This document shows positions 8,024 to 16,463 of a stretch of 64,000 nucleotides of DNA, piece after piece. The position numbers and the translations under genes are program-made. Under the pieces are notes generated by a model. The model was not told the DNA's origin. It did no database searches and saw nothing but the letters and a program-made list of their open reading frames with translations. How positions within the stretch are numbered: position 1 is the stretch's first letter; each line of letters starts with the position of its first letter. The stretch is from Sphingomonas radiodurans (GTDB taxonomy: Bacteria > Pseudomonadota > Alphaproteobacteria > Sphingomonadales > Sphingomonadaceae), in contig NZ_CP086594.1 of NCBI RefSeq assembly GCF_020866845.1, positions 2,294,001 to 2,358,000 of the forward strand, read 5' to 3'.

Positions 8024-11000
8024 ATGCTGCGGACCCTTCTCGCCCGGGCACTTTCGTACCGGCTGTTCGTGATTGCCGCCGCGGTCGCGCTGGCCGGCCT
8101 TGGCGGATGGGCGTTCGTCACGCTCCCGATCGATGCGTATCCCGACATCGCGCCGACTCAGGTCAAGATGATCCTGAAGGCGCCGGGGATGACGCCGAAC
8201 GAAGTCGAAACGCGAATCCTCGCGCCCATCGAGCAGGAAATGCTCGGCATTCCCAAACAGTCCATACTGCGCGCCACCGCAAAATACGCCATCGCGGACA
8301 TCACGATCGACTTTGCCGACGGCACCGACATCTACTGGGCGCGGCAACAGGTCAGCGAGCGGCTCGCCGGTGTAATGGGTGACCTGCCGGCAGGCGTGAC
8401 GGGCGGCCTCGCGCCGATTTCCACTCCGCTGTCCGAGATGTTCATGTTCACCATCGACGGGCCACAGTCGCTGCAGGATCGGCGGACGCTGCTCGACTGG
8501 ACGATCCGCCCGGCGCTGCGCACGGTGCCCGGTGTCGCCGACGTGAACGCGCTTGGCGGCTTCGCGCGGACGTTCGAGGTCCGGCCCGATCCGATCGCCA
8601 CCGCCGCCGCCGGACTGACGTTCACGGACATCCGCGCGGCGATCGACCGTGGCAATCGCAACGACGGCGCGGGCCGGCTGGCCGATGGCGAGAATGCGCT
8701 GATCGTGCGCGCGGTCGGTGCGATCGCCACGGTAGGGGACCTGCAGGCGCTGGTCCTGCGCACCAACGATGGACAAGTGCTGCGACTGGGCGACGTTGCC
8801 ACCGTGACGATCGGCAGCCTCACCCGATACGGCGCGGTCAGCAGCGACGGGCGCGGCGAAACGGTCGAGGGACTGGTCATTGCGCTGCGCGGTTCGGATG
8901 CGCGCCAGGTCGTCGCCGGAGTGAAGGCGAAGCTCGCCGACCTGACCCGCACACTGCCCGCCGGCACCACCATCAACGTCTTCTACGACCGTTCCGACCT
9001 GATCACCCGCGCAGTCGGCACCGTGGAGAAGGCGCTGGTCGAGGCGACGATCCTCGTCGTCATCCTGCTGATCCTCTTCCTGGGCGACTGGCGGGCCGCT
9101 GCGATCGTCGCCGTGACGCTGCCAATGGCGGCGTTGATGACGTTCATGCTGATGCGCGGCTGGGGCCTGACGGCCAATCTGATGAGCCTCGGCGGGCTGG
9201 CGATTGCCATCGGCATGCTGGTCGACGGTGCGGTCGTCGTGATCGAAAACGTCGTCGAGCGATTGTCGCAGACAAATGACGGCGACGAGACCCCCCGGCT
9301 CAATCAAATCTTCCGGGCCACGAGCGATGTCATCGTTCCTGTCTCGGCCGGGCTGCTGATCATCGCCCTCGTCTTTCTGCCGCTCGTGTCGCTCGAAGGG
9401 CTGGAGGGCAAGCTCTTCGCGCCGGTCGCATTGACGATCATGTTTGCGCTGGCGGCCGCGCTGTTCCTGACGCTGACGTTGGTACCGGTGCTCGCCTCGC
9501 TGGGCTTGAAATCGCACGCGCACGGCGAGCCCTGGATCATGCGTCAACTTTCCCCGCGCTATCACGCGCTGCTGGGTGGAGCCTTTGCGCGCAAGCGGCT
9601 CGTCTACGGCCTGTCCGCCGCCGGGCTGGCCGTCGCCGTGATCGCCTATGGCGCCGTCGGCAAGACCTTCATGCCGCAGATGGACGAAGGCTCTGTCGTG
9701 ATGCAGCTGGTCAAGAGCCCCAGCATCGGACTCGATCATTCGGTGCGCGGCGACCTGGCCGCCCAGCGTGTCCTGCTGAACACCGTGCCGGAGGTGCAGC
9801 GCGTGATCGCCCGGGTCGGCTCGGACGAGCTCGGACTCGATCCAATGGGCCTCAACGAAACGGACACATTCATCGCCCTCAAGCCTCGCGCCGACTGGCG
9901 TGGGAACAAGGACACGGTGGTCGAGGCGATGCGAAAGGCGATGACGCAACTTCCCGGCATCGAGGCGAGCTTCACCCAGCCGATCGAAATGAGGGTTTCC
10001 GAGATGCTGACCGGCGCACGCGGTGACCTGGCGATCAAGATCTTCGGGCCGGATAGCGCAACGCTGGGCACGCTGGCAGGAAAGATCCAGTCGGTGCTCG
10101 AATCGACAAGCGGCGCGACCGAGGTGATGACCGTCGCGAACGACCGGGTCGACTACCTCCAGCTCGATATCGATCGGCTCGCTGCCGGTCGCGCCGGGCT
10201 AACGGTGGACGAAATCGAGGACGGACTGCGCAGCCAGCTTGAGGGCATCCGCGCCGGGATCGTTGCGGAGAGCAACCGGCGGACACCGATCGTCATCCGG
10301 GGTGCCGAGGGCGTCCGGAGCAGTCCCGCGCTGTTCGCCGACCTGTTGCTGCGATCCTCTACAGGCCAGACCGTCAGGCTTAGCGACATCGCGACGATCC
10401 GACCGGTCGCTGGTCCGGTGAAGATCGATCATGAGAACGGCGCCCGTTATGCGCTGGTTCAGGCGTTCGTTTCCGGCCGTGACCTGGTCGGCTATGTCGA
10501 TGAGGCAAAGACAGGGGTCGCTGCGAAGGTCCCGCTGCCGGCCGGCTATCGCCTGGTCTGGGGCGGGCAGTTCGAGAACCAGCAGCGTGCGGCCGCGAGG
10601 TTGTCGCTGGTCGTGCCGATCGCGATCCTGCTGATCTTCTTGGTCCTGCTCGCCACCCTGCGGTCGCTCCGGGCGTCCTTGCTGATCCTCGTCAACATTC
10701 CCTTCGCGATGGTCGGCGGGATCGTCGCGCTGTGGGCGACCGGCCAGTATGTGTCGGTGCCCGCTTCGGTCGGCTTCATCGCCCTGCTCGGCATCGCCGT
10801 CCTCAATGGTCTCGTCCTGATCGCCTACTTCCGGCAGTTGCGCGAAGAGGGCGTACCGATGGCTGAGGCCGTTCGGACAGGTGCCGAGCGTCGCCTGCGC
10901 CCCGTGCTGATGACCGCCAGCATCACCGCGTTCGGCCTCGTCCCCCTGCTGTTCGCCAGCGGGCCGGGATCGGAAATCCAGCGCCCGCTGGCGATCGTCG

Positions 11001-11101
11001 TGATCGGGGGCCTCGTCACCTCCACGCTGCTGACGCTGATCCTTCTGCCGATCCTGTTCGAGCGCTTCGGCGAAAGTCGACGGGAGATGGTCAATGGTTG
11101 A
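8024..11101 (+). CDS. Heavy-metal RND efflux pump, CzcA/CusA family
   Basis: A 1025-residue inner-membrane proton antiporter with the usual 12-helix plan: TM1 near residues 14-30, a periplasmic loop, a TM2-6 block at ~340-490, a second loop, and a TM8-12 block at ~865-1015. The TM4 motif reads AIGMLVDGAVVVIEN, giving Asp401 and Glu408. The first Asp of the CzcA 'DFGxxxD' motif is Ala395, so the proton-relay set is only partly CzcA-like and resembles the Cu/Ag 'AIG' type at that position. DPMGLNETDTF in the second loop is CzcA-like, and the CusA methionine triad is not evident. Substrate (Zn/Co/Cd/Ni or Cu) is therefore undecided. The 3' end overlaps the DUF3240 gene by 8 bp. Confidence 0.93.
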   Translation: MLRTLLARALSYRLFVIAAAVALAGLGGWAFVTLPIDAYPDIAPTQVKMILKAPGMTPNEVETRILAPIEQEMLGIPKQSILRATAKYAIADITIDFADGTDIYWARQQVSERLAGVMGDLPAGVTGGLAPISTPLSEMFMFTIDGPQSLQDRRTLLDWTIRPALRTVPGVADVNALGGFARTFEVRPDPIATAAAGLTFTDIRAAIDRGNRNDGAGRLADGENALIVRAVGAIATVGDLQALVLRTNDGQVLRLGDVATVTIGSLTRYGAVSSDGRGETVEGLVIALRGSDARQVVAGVKAKLADLTRTLPAGTTINVFYDRSDLITRAVGTVEKALVEATILVVILLILFLGDWRAAAIVAVTLPMAALMTFMLMRGWGLTANLMSLGGLAIAIGMLVDGAVVVIENVVERLSQTNDGDETPRLNQIFRATSDVIVPVSAGLLIIALVFLPLVSLEGLEGKLFAPVALTIMFALAAALFLTLTLVPVLASLGLKSHAHGEPWIMRQLSPRYHALLGGAFARKRLVYGLSAAGLAVAVIAYGAVGKTFMPQMDEGSVVMQLVKSPSIGLDHSVRGDLAAQRVLLNTVPEVQRVIARVGSDELGLDPMGLNETDTFIALKPRADWRGNKDTVVEAMRKAMTQLPGIEASFTQPIEMRVSEMLTGARGDLAIKIFGPDSATLGTLAGKIQSVLESTSGATEVMTVANDRVDYLQLDIDRLAAGRAGLTVDEIEDGLRSQLEGIRAGIVAESNRRTPIVIRGAEGVRSSPALFADLLLRSSTGQTVRLSDIATIRPVAGPVKIDHENGARYALVQAFVSGRDLVGYVDEAKTGVAAKVPLPAGYRLVWGGQFENQQRAAARLSLVVPIAILLIFLVLLATLRSLRASLLILVNIPFAMVGGIVALWATGQYVSVPASVGFIALLGIAVLNGLVLIAYFRQLREEGVPMAEAVRTGAERRLRPVLMTASITAFGLVPLLFASGPGSEIQRPLAIVVIGGLVTSTLLTLILLPILFERFGESRREMVNG

Positions 11102-11393
11102 GCTTTTGCTGACCTTTCACGCCGGCAAGATCGATGCAGCGGCGATCGGCGACGCGCTACGCGTCGTGCTGCGTGTCCCGGTCCATATCCGTGACGAGGC
11201 CGTGCTTGGTCTCGACTTTTCGGACGCGACTACCGCTGAACGGGTGACCGGGTCACTGAACCGCACCGCGATCGAACTGATCGTTGAAGCAGACGGTATG
11301 CAGGACGTGATCGCGATCGTCGAGCGCACCAAGCGCAGTGGCCCGGTGCGGTGGCAAGCCATTCCAATTTCTGCGCGAGGCCGGCTGTCATGA
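11094..11393 (+). CDS. DUF3240-like protein linked to the efflux pump
   Basis: A 99-residue soluble protein starting inside the pump gene (8-bp overlap) and ending in an ATGA overlap with the outer-membrane channel gene, so it is translationally coupled to both. Its size, position and start (VELLLTFHAGKIDAAAIGDAL) fit the DUF3240 family, whose members accompany CusA/CzcA genes. DUF3240 proteins are predicted to have a ferredoxin/PII-like fold and may sense or modulate metal; their role is not established. Several His/Asp/Glu residues are present, but no clear metal motif. Confidence 0.7.
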   Translation: MVELLLTFHAGKIDAAAIGDALRVVLRVPVHIRDEAVLGLDFSDATTAERVTGSLNRTAIELIVEADGMQDVIAIVERTKRSGPVRWQAIPISARGRLS

Positions 11394-12649
11394 TCCGATA
11401 CACGATATCCATGGGGCTCGCCCTGTGCGTGCTTGCCGCGCCTGCGCGTGCGCAGCAGCTTGACGAGCGCCCTGATCTGCCTCCGCCCGCGATGGTCACC
11501 ACCGCGCTTGACGAACACCCTTCGGTGCTCGCCGCCGGCGCACGCGTCACCGCGGCGCAGGCGCAGGCCGGTGCCCTGACAAAGGGGGCGCATGAATTCA
11601 CCGTCACCGGATCCGCGATACGGCGCAGCGTCGATCGCGAGGGAAGCTATAAGGAGTTCGACGCCACCGTCTCGCGACCGTTCAGACTGCCGGGCAAGGC
11701 GGCGCTCGACCGGAAGACCGGCACCGCTGGCATCGCCGCCGCACAGAACCGCATGGCCGATGCCCGCCATCAGGCAGCGCTGGAGCTATCGCGACTCTGG
11801 TTCGACTGGATCGGCGCGGGCGCAACCGCGGACACAGACGCGAGCAACGTCGCCAACCTGGAACGCGCGTTGGCCGCGGTGCGCCGCCGGGCGCAACTCA
11901 GGGACGCCTCGACCCTCGATGTCGAGCAGGCACAGTCGGCACTCTCCCGCGCGCGGGGTCAACATGCAGACTCGCGCGCGCTGATGGCAGAGGCGCAAGC
12001 CCGGCTGCGCGCGACCTATCCGACGATACTGCTTTCGGTAGCTCCGCCGCAGCCCGGTATCCCTGCCGAACCGACGGTCAGCTTTCCCGCGCTGGGTCGA
12101 TTGGTGATCGAGCGCAGCCACGAAATCGCCGCAGCCCAGGCTGACGCCGATCGCCTCGGCTTTGCAGCGCAGCGTGCGCGCGCGGACCGCATCGCCGACC
12201 CAAGCCTGGGCATCCGTGCGTTCAGCGAGCGCAGCGGGATGGAACGCGGCCTTGGTATGGTCGCCACGATGCCGCTTGGCGGGGGATATCGGCGGCTGGT
12301 GGCCGCCGAGGCGGTCGCTCAAGCGGGTGCAGCGGTGCAGGAGGTCGTTGCCGTCCGCCGGTCTGTCGAGGCGACAGCGGCGGCCGATGTCGCGCTGGCC
12401 CAAGCGCGCCTGGATAGCTGGAACGCGGTACGCGAAGCAGCTTCAAGCGCGGAATCGGTGGCCGCCCGAACGCTGTCGGGCAATCGGCTGGGTGCCATCG
12501 AACTTGGCGATCTGCTGTATGCACAGCGCCAGGCCAATGACGCACGCCGCGAAGAAGTGCGTGCGCGCGTCGAAGCACTCCGCGCGATCCTGAAACTGGA
12601 AATCGATTCGCACGTCGTCTGGATCGATACCGACGATCACGACGCGTGA
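11390..12649 (+). CDS. TolC-family outer-membrane channel of metal efflux
   Basis: The protein has 419 residues. The start at ATG 11390 gives a good signal peptide (residues 1-20, cleavage after APARAQ). The remainder has the repeated long helical hairpins of outer membrane efflux proteins (OEP fold), with the duplicated pattern of Ala/Arg/Glu-rich coiled-coil segments at ~residues 110-190 and 305-405. It completes the tripartite pump with the adaptor and RND protein. The C-terminus ends HVVWIDTDDHDA, a small acidic/His cluster. Confidence 0.88.
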   Translation: MIRYTISMGLALCVLAAPARAQQLDERPDLPPPAMVTTALDEHPSVLAAGARVTAAQAQAGALTKGAHEFTVTGSAIRRSVDREGSYKEFDATVSRPFRLPGKAALDRKTGTAGIAAAQNRMADARHQAALELSRLWFDWIGAGATADTDASNVANLERALAAVRRRAQLRDASTLDVEQAQSALSRARGQHADSRALMAEAQARLRATYPTILLSVAPPQPGIPAEPTVSFPALGRLVIERSHEIAAAQADADRLGFAAQRARADRIADPSLGIRAFSERSGMERGLGMVATMPLGGGYRRLVAAEAVAQAGAAVQEVVAVRRSVEATAAADVALAQARLDSWNAVREAASSAESVAARTLSGNRLGAIELGDLLYAQRQANDARREEVRARVEALRAILKLEIDSHVVWIDTDDHDA

Positions 12650-12777
12650 CCGTCCAAAGCGCTGCCCGGACGCCTGCGGTAAACCCGCATAGCGTCGTAA
12701 CTGAAAGGGCCGCATCGCAGCCGTCAGGCCAAGGTCAGGATCGATCCCTACCGCAGTCTCCAGAAAGGAGATCGAGC

Positions 12778-13497
12778 ATGACCGGTATAACGATCGCAGC
12801 AGCGCCCGGAGTCAAAACCATCAAGGTCTGGGATCTTCCCGTCCGCCTGTTCCACTGGCTGCTGGTCGCGACCATCCTCGTCGCGTTTCTCTCCGCCGAG
12901 GAAGGCAGCCCCCTTTCCGCCTGGCACATCCCAGCCGGTTGGATCGCAGCGGTCCTGATCGCCTTCCGCCTGGTGTGGGGCCTTGTCGGTGGCGAGCATG
13001 CGCGGTTTGCCGATTTCCTCAAGCCTGGGCGCATCGGTCACCATCTTGCGGGTCTCTTCTCGGGCAGACCGGAGCGCTCGATCGGGCATAACGCCCTTGG
13101 CGGGGTGGCAATCATCGCGCTGCTCGGGACGGTCGCTGGCATCATCTACACCGGTGCGACGATGCGGGGCGATACCGGCGAGGAACTGCACGAAGCACTC
13201 GGCAACATCCTGCTCGGCCTGATCGCGCTGCACGTCGTTGCCGTCATCGCGATGTCGATGCTCACCAGGGACAATCTGATCGCGGCGTTCATCACCGGGC
13301 GCAAGCGTGCCGATCTGCATCCGGGCGTCCCCGATGCGCGCGCGCCCATCAATCTCGCCATCCCTGTCGCGATAGTGGCCATCGGGGGTGCCGCTTACGG
13401 CATCACATCGATCGATCCGCTCGCTTTCAACTCTGGTGCGCATAGCGAGGCCGGTGAAGCGGAGGGCGGCGAAACAGGCGGGGGCGACGATGACTAG
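12778..13497 (+). CDS. Cytochrome b561-family membrane protein
   Basis: The protein has 239 residues from ATG 12778 after a strong AAAGGAG site. It has four main transmembrane helices with the cytochrome b561/Ni-Fe-hydrogenase b-type layout: WDLPVRLFHWLLV (first heme His in helix 1), a helix ending WGLVGGEHARFADF, HNALGGVAIIALLG, and LHEALGNILLGLIALHVVAV with two further candidate heme ligands. A fifth hydrophobic stretch and a tail rich in Glu, Asp, Gly and His (HSEAGEAEGGETGGGDDD) follow. Such proteins carry electrons across the inner membrane and are sometimes linked to metal reduction. Its stop overlaps the next gene's start. Confidence 0.88.
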   Translation: MTGITIAAAPGVKTIKVWDLPVRLFHWLLVATILVAFLSAEEGSPLSAWHIPAGWIAAVLIAFRLVWGLVGGEHARFADFLKPGRIGHHLAGLFSGRPERSIGHNALGGVAIIALLGTVAGIIYTGATMRGDTGEELHEALGNILLGLIALHVVAVIAMSMLTRDNLIAAFITGRKRADLHPGVPDARAPINLAIPVAIVAIGGAAYGITSIDPLAFNSGAHSEAGEAEGGETGGGDDD

Positions 13498-14191
13498 AAT
13501 GGCGGTCCACCGCGAACGTCATCTCGTCTCGCGCATCGGCTGGCTTCGTGCCGCGGTGCTTGGGGCGAACGACGGGATCGTCTCTACGGCAAGCCTCATC
13601 ATCGGCGTGGCAGCGGCTGCGGCAAAGCCCGGCGACATCCTGATTGCCGGTGCCGCAGGGCTTGTCGCGGGTGCGATGTCGATGGCGGCAGGCGAATACG
13701 TCTCTGTCAGTTCACAGTCCGATACCGAGCAGGCCGATCTGGCGCGCGAACGGGCCGAGCTGGCGGATGACGTCGACGCCGAGATCGCAGAACTTGCGGG
13801 CATCTACGTCAGGCGCGGCGTTGATCCGGAAACCGCCGACACGGTGGCGCGGCAGTTGATGGCGAAAGACGCGCTCGCGGCACACGCCCACGACGAACTC
13901 GGAATTTCTGATATGACGACGGCGCGGCCGATCCACGCTGCCCTGACTTCGGCTGCGACCTTTACGGCGGGCGCTGCCCTGCCGCTGGCGATGGTGTTTG
14001 TCGCGCCCAGCGAGTGGCTGGTCACGATCGTCGCCGCAGCATCTTTGCTGTTCCTTGCTTTACTTGGAAGCATTGGCGCACGCGCGGGTGGTGCACCGAT
14101 TGCCGCCGCTACGGCTCGTGTCACTTTCTGGGGCGCGCTGGCGATGGCGCTGACGGCGGGGATCGGGATGCTGGTCGGCACGGCGGTGTGA
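13490..14191 (+). CDS. VIT/CCC1-family iron/manganese transporter
   Basis: The protein has 233 residues, starting at ATG 13490 inside the end of the cytochrome gene (8-bp overlap). The VIT1/CCC1 signature GANDGIVSTASLIIGV is in the first helix, GAMSMAAGEYVSVSSQSD in the second, and a long cytoplasmic acidic helix follows (ERAELADDVDAEIAEL, then DELGI), which binds metal in VIT1. Three more helices form the C-terminal half. VIT proteins move Fe2+ or Mn2+ out of the cytosol. Coupling to a b561 protein and the Czc-type pump suggests the cluster deals with several transition metals; that link is inference. Confidence 0.9.
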   Translation: MTRMAVHRERHLVSRIGWLRAAVLGANDGIVSTASLIIGVAAAAAKPGDILIAGAAGLVAGAMSMAAGEYVSVSSQSDTEQADLARERAELADDVDAEIAELAGIYVRRGVDPETADTVARQLMAKDALAAHAHDELGISDMTTARPIHAALTSAATFTAGAALPLAMVFVAPSEWLVTIVAAASLLFLALLGSIGARAGGAPIAAATARVTFWGALAMALTAGIGMLVGTAV

Positions 14192-14372
14192 TCGCCAACC
14201 CAGCCTACTCGTCGCCGCCGTCAGGATCGCGTCGGACCGAAGCCCTGGTCGGCGCATAGCGGCGGGGGATAGACTTAGCACTGCGTTTCAGAAGCAGTTG
14301 TCACTCAGCCTGTGCCGCAAAATCGACGGTTACACCCCGGAATTCAGTTCACGAGCAGCAGGGCCGGTCAAA

Positions 14373-14834
14373 ATGATCAAACCACAGACGATGAAGCAGA
14401 TCCGCCGCGTCCACTATTACGTCGGTGTGTTCTTCACCCCGGCGATTCTGCTGTTTGCACTCAGCGGCGCGCTGCAGACGTTCCGACTGCAGGAAGAAAA
14501 GGGTTATGGCGGGACGCCGCCGGCGTGGATTGTCTGGATGGCGAGCGTGCATAAAGACTCATCGACGCCGCGAAATCAAAGCACGGAGCACAGGGATGAG
14601 CGCCCTGTTGCAAAGACGATCGAAAAGGTCGGGCCGACCGCAAACGTTCCGCCGGCAAAACCAGCGCCCTCCCGGCTGCCGATGCGAATCTTCGTAGCCT
14701 TGTTATCAATCGGGCTTATCGTATCGTCATTGCTCGGCTCTATGATCGCGCTGAACAACAAGACGACGCGGCGCACGTCGATCCTGATGCTCGGAGCCGG
14801 AACGATCCTGCCGCTGCTGCTAATGATGGGCTAG
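14373..14834 (+). CDS. PepSY-associated membrane protein (short)
   Basis: The protein has 153 residues from ATG 14373 (MIKPQTMKQIRRVHYYVGVF). It has two transmembrane helices (about residues 15-35 and 108-130) and a short third hydrophobic end (~138-153). RRVHYYVGVFFTPAILLFALSG is the usual start of PepSY_TM/DUF3325-like proteins that sit near iron reduction and siderophore genes. The loop between helices (HKDSSTPRNQSTEHRDER) is charged and low in complexity. It follows the VIT gene by 181 bp in the same direction, so it may have its own promoter. The function is unknown. Confidence 0.7.
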   Translation: MIKPQTMKQIRRVHYYVGVFFTPAILLFALSGALQTFRLQEEKGYGGTPPAWIVWMASVHKDSSTPRNQSTEHRDERPVAKTIEKVGPTANVPPAKPAPSRLPMRIFVALLSIGLIVSSLLGSMIALNNKTTRRTSILMLGAGTILPLLLMMG

Positions 14835-15270
14835 CGATATCGCCGAGCAGCATTAACGCTCGTTTCAAGTGGCGTCAGGGTGGTCGGTGCGCGACGGCGG
14901 CTCGTAGGCGGGAAGGACTTAAATCGAATGCATCAGGCTCGCGGCACGCAGATTTTCCAAAAATCTGAGTGCCCATCTTTGTCCCCTATGGGGCCGCTTA
15001 CAGGACTCGAACCTGTGACCCCCGCATTACGAATTCCTGTCTTGCACCCTTAATAGTCGTTATAATTCAGATGGTTGTGAGGGTCTGACGTTCATCCCTA
15101 GGTTCAACCCACGCCCTTCCCAGCTGTATGGAATATCCCATCGATACAGTTGCCTGCTGAAAGGCCCTTCGCCGGGAGAAGACGCAAAACTCGACCTGCG
15201 CTAGACCCGGAACTCCGGTAGGGGTACGAGATCCGTAGGGCAGCAATCGTCCTCGTTGGGGAACGTCCAA
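14835..15270. other. Intergenic island junction, 436 bp
   Basis: There is no protein gene. It contains a small hairpin CAGATTTT/AAAAATCTG at 14949-14967, a CCCC-TAT-GGGG palindrome at 14983-14993, and a partial tRNA sequence (separate entry). The stretch 15036-15250 is lower in GC than the efflux cluster and leads into the nuclease gene, whose promoter it probably holds. Confidence 0.6.
14989..15035 (-). other. 3' fragment of tRNA-Thr(CGU), attachment-site scar
   Basis: Read on the minus strand, the sequence contains ATTCGTAATGCGG (anticodon loop with CGT plus the 3' anticodon stem), a five-base variable loop, a perfect T-arm (ACAGG TTCGAGT CCTGT), the 3' acceptor strand AAGCGGC and CCA. The 5' half of a tRNA is absent: bases upstream cannot pair with TGCGG, and there is no D-arm. 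Similarity begins at the anticodon loop, where many tyrosine integrases cross over. It therefore looks like an att duplicate left by an integrating element rather than a functional tRNA. The discriminator base is C, unusual for tRNA-Thr. Confidence 0.75.
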
Positions 15271-16389
15271 ATGCCCAGCCTGTATAGCCGGCTCTTTACC
15301 TATCGCGAGCGGCGCGACCGAAGCCCCTTGGAGGACTTTTTAACCGAGGGGCTCGCCGACCTGCTGAACCGGTTTCCGGAGCCTCTCGCTCGAAGCGTTG
15401 TCTCCTTTTTGCTTTCGAACAATGCTGAGGCAATCGCGAACGTTGGAAAGCGATGGCGCTGCGGCGCATCGGTTATTTGGACGACCCAAAAAATCATCGA
15501 CGGCGGACGGATTCTAGATCTCTTGCTGGAGATTGATGGGATGCCCATCATGGTAGTCGAGAACAAGATTGGTGCTGGATTCCAGCACCACCAGCCCGAT
15601 CCCGAACAAGCAGATGGTTCAGGCGTCCAGCATCAACTGGCCACCTACGGACACTGGCTCGCACGAGAGACGGATGCAGAGTGGGGAGGAGCGCTAGTTC
15701 TCCTCACTCACTGGACCCCCGCCCCCGCCGACTTCGCACGCGGGGCCGAAGTTTTTGGGTGCAGATACCGCAGTACGATCCGATGGGCAGAGCTCTCGCG
15801 GTGGTTGAAGCGGTCCTCGGAGAGCGCTGAGCATGGAGAATCGGACTGGGCGCGCCTGTCGGCGGAGATGAACTCTTTTCTGAAGGAGCAAAAGATGGAT
15901 AGCGAGTTGGCGACCGGGCAAGACCTAGCTGCTTTACGGATTTACGTAGCGTCAGCTGACAGGGTTCGAAATTCGGTAGAGAGCATCTGGGAAGGTGCAA
16001 AGTCTTTCTGGCGGCCGATATGTCAAAATGCAGCTGTTCCTATTGAGGTGTCAACGGCCTATGGCTGCGTCTGGAAGTACCGTTATTTAGCTCGATCGGA
16101 CCTGAGAAGTAGCTACTTGGCTGTCGGCATTCGATACCCAGACATTGGAAGCTACTCGTCCGATTTTTCTACGGATGGTGGACCATATTTTTTCGTCGAG
16201 ATTGGTTCTGACGATGATGGCTCTGCTGTAAACGACTTAGCCTTACCCGACGGTTGGCTCGTGCGGGATGACATGCGAATGGCAACTCTTCCATTACGTG
16301 AACTGTCGTCGCACGCTGAGCTACAGGTCGCTGAGGCAGAAAAATGGGTCCGCAGTCGCTTGGGTGAGGTAGTAAGTGCACTCACGTAA
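15271..16389 (+). CDS. PD-(D/E)XK nuclease-family protein
   Basis: The protein has 372 residues from ATG 15271. The N-terminal ~130 residues have the PDDEXK_4-type layout: Glu21 in SPLEDFLTEGLADLL, Asp83 in GGRILDLLLE, the core VVENKI with Glu97 and Lys99, then Gln122 and Tyr126 in HQLATYGHWL. This set is the usual metal-dependent nuclease site. Residues ~190-372 form a C-terminal domain I cannot name, with WEGAKSFW and FFVEIGSD. Codon use is less GC-rich than in the surrounding core genes, suggesting transfer. It stands alone between an attachment scar and a recombinase fragment, a typical place for a cargo defence gene; that role is inference. Confidence 0.8.
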   Translation: MPSLYSRLFTYRERRDRSPLEDFLTEGLADLLNRFPEPLARSVVSFLLSNNAEAIANVGKRWRCGASVIWTTQKIIDGGRILDLLLEIDGMPIMVVENKIGAGFQHHQPDPEQADGSGVQHQLATYGHWLARETDAEWGGALVLLTHWTPAPADFARGAEVFGCRYRSTIRWAELSRWLKRSSESAEHGESDWARLSAEMNSFLKEQKMDSELATGQDLAALRIYVASADRVRNSVESIWEGAKSFWRPICQNAAVPIEVSTAYGCVWKYRYLARSDLRSSYLAVGIRYPDIGSYSSDFSTDGGPYFFVEIGSDDDGSAVNDLALPDGWLVRDDMRMATLPLRELSSHAELQVAEAEKWVRSRLGEVVSALT

Positions 16390-16463
16390 AAAAATATAGG
16401 TCGCAAGGTGCCCTCCGGTGACCTGGGGGTCACTGGAGAGCTAGCTTGGTCTGCTTTGCAGTT

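Noticed and set aside
7985-9949. Long open frame antisense to the CzcA-type pump gene
   Set aside because: The composition is His/Arg/Asp/Gln-rich, as expected for a high-GC shadow frame, and the plus-strand pump is unambiguous.
14989-15100. A functional tRNA gene
   Set aside because: Only the 3' half is present: no D-arm, no 5' acceptor strand and no partner for the anticodon stem.
15271-16389. Calling the PD-(D/E)XK gene a restriction enzyme
   Set aside because: There is no adjacent methyltransferase or specificity gene. CcrM is 26 kb away and is an orphan regulator.
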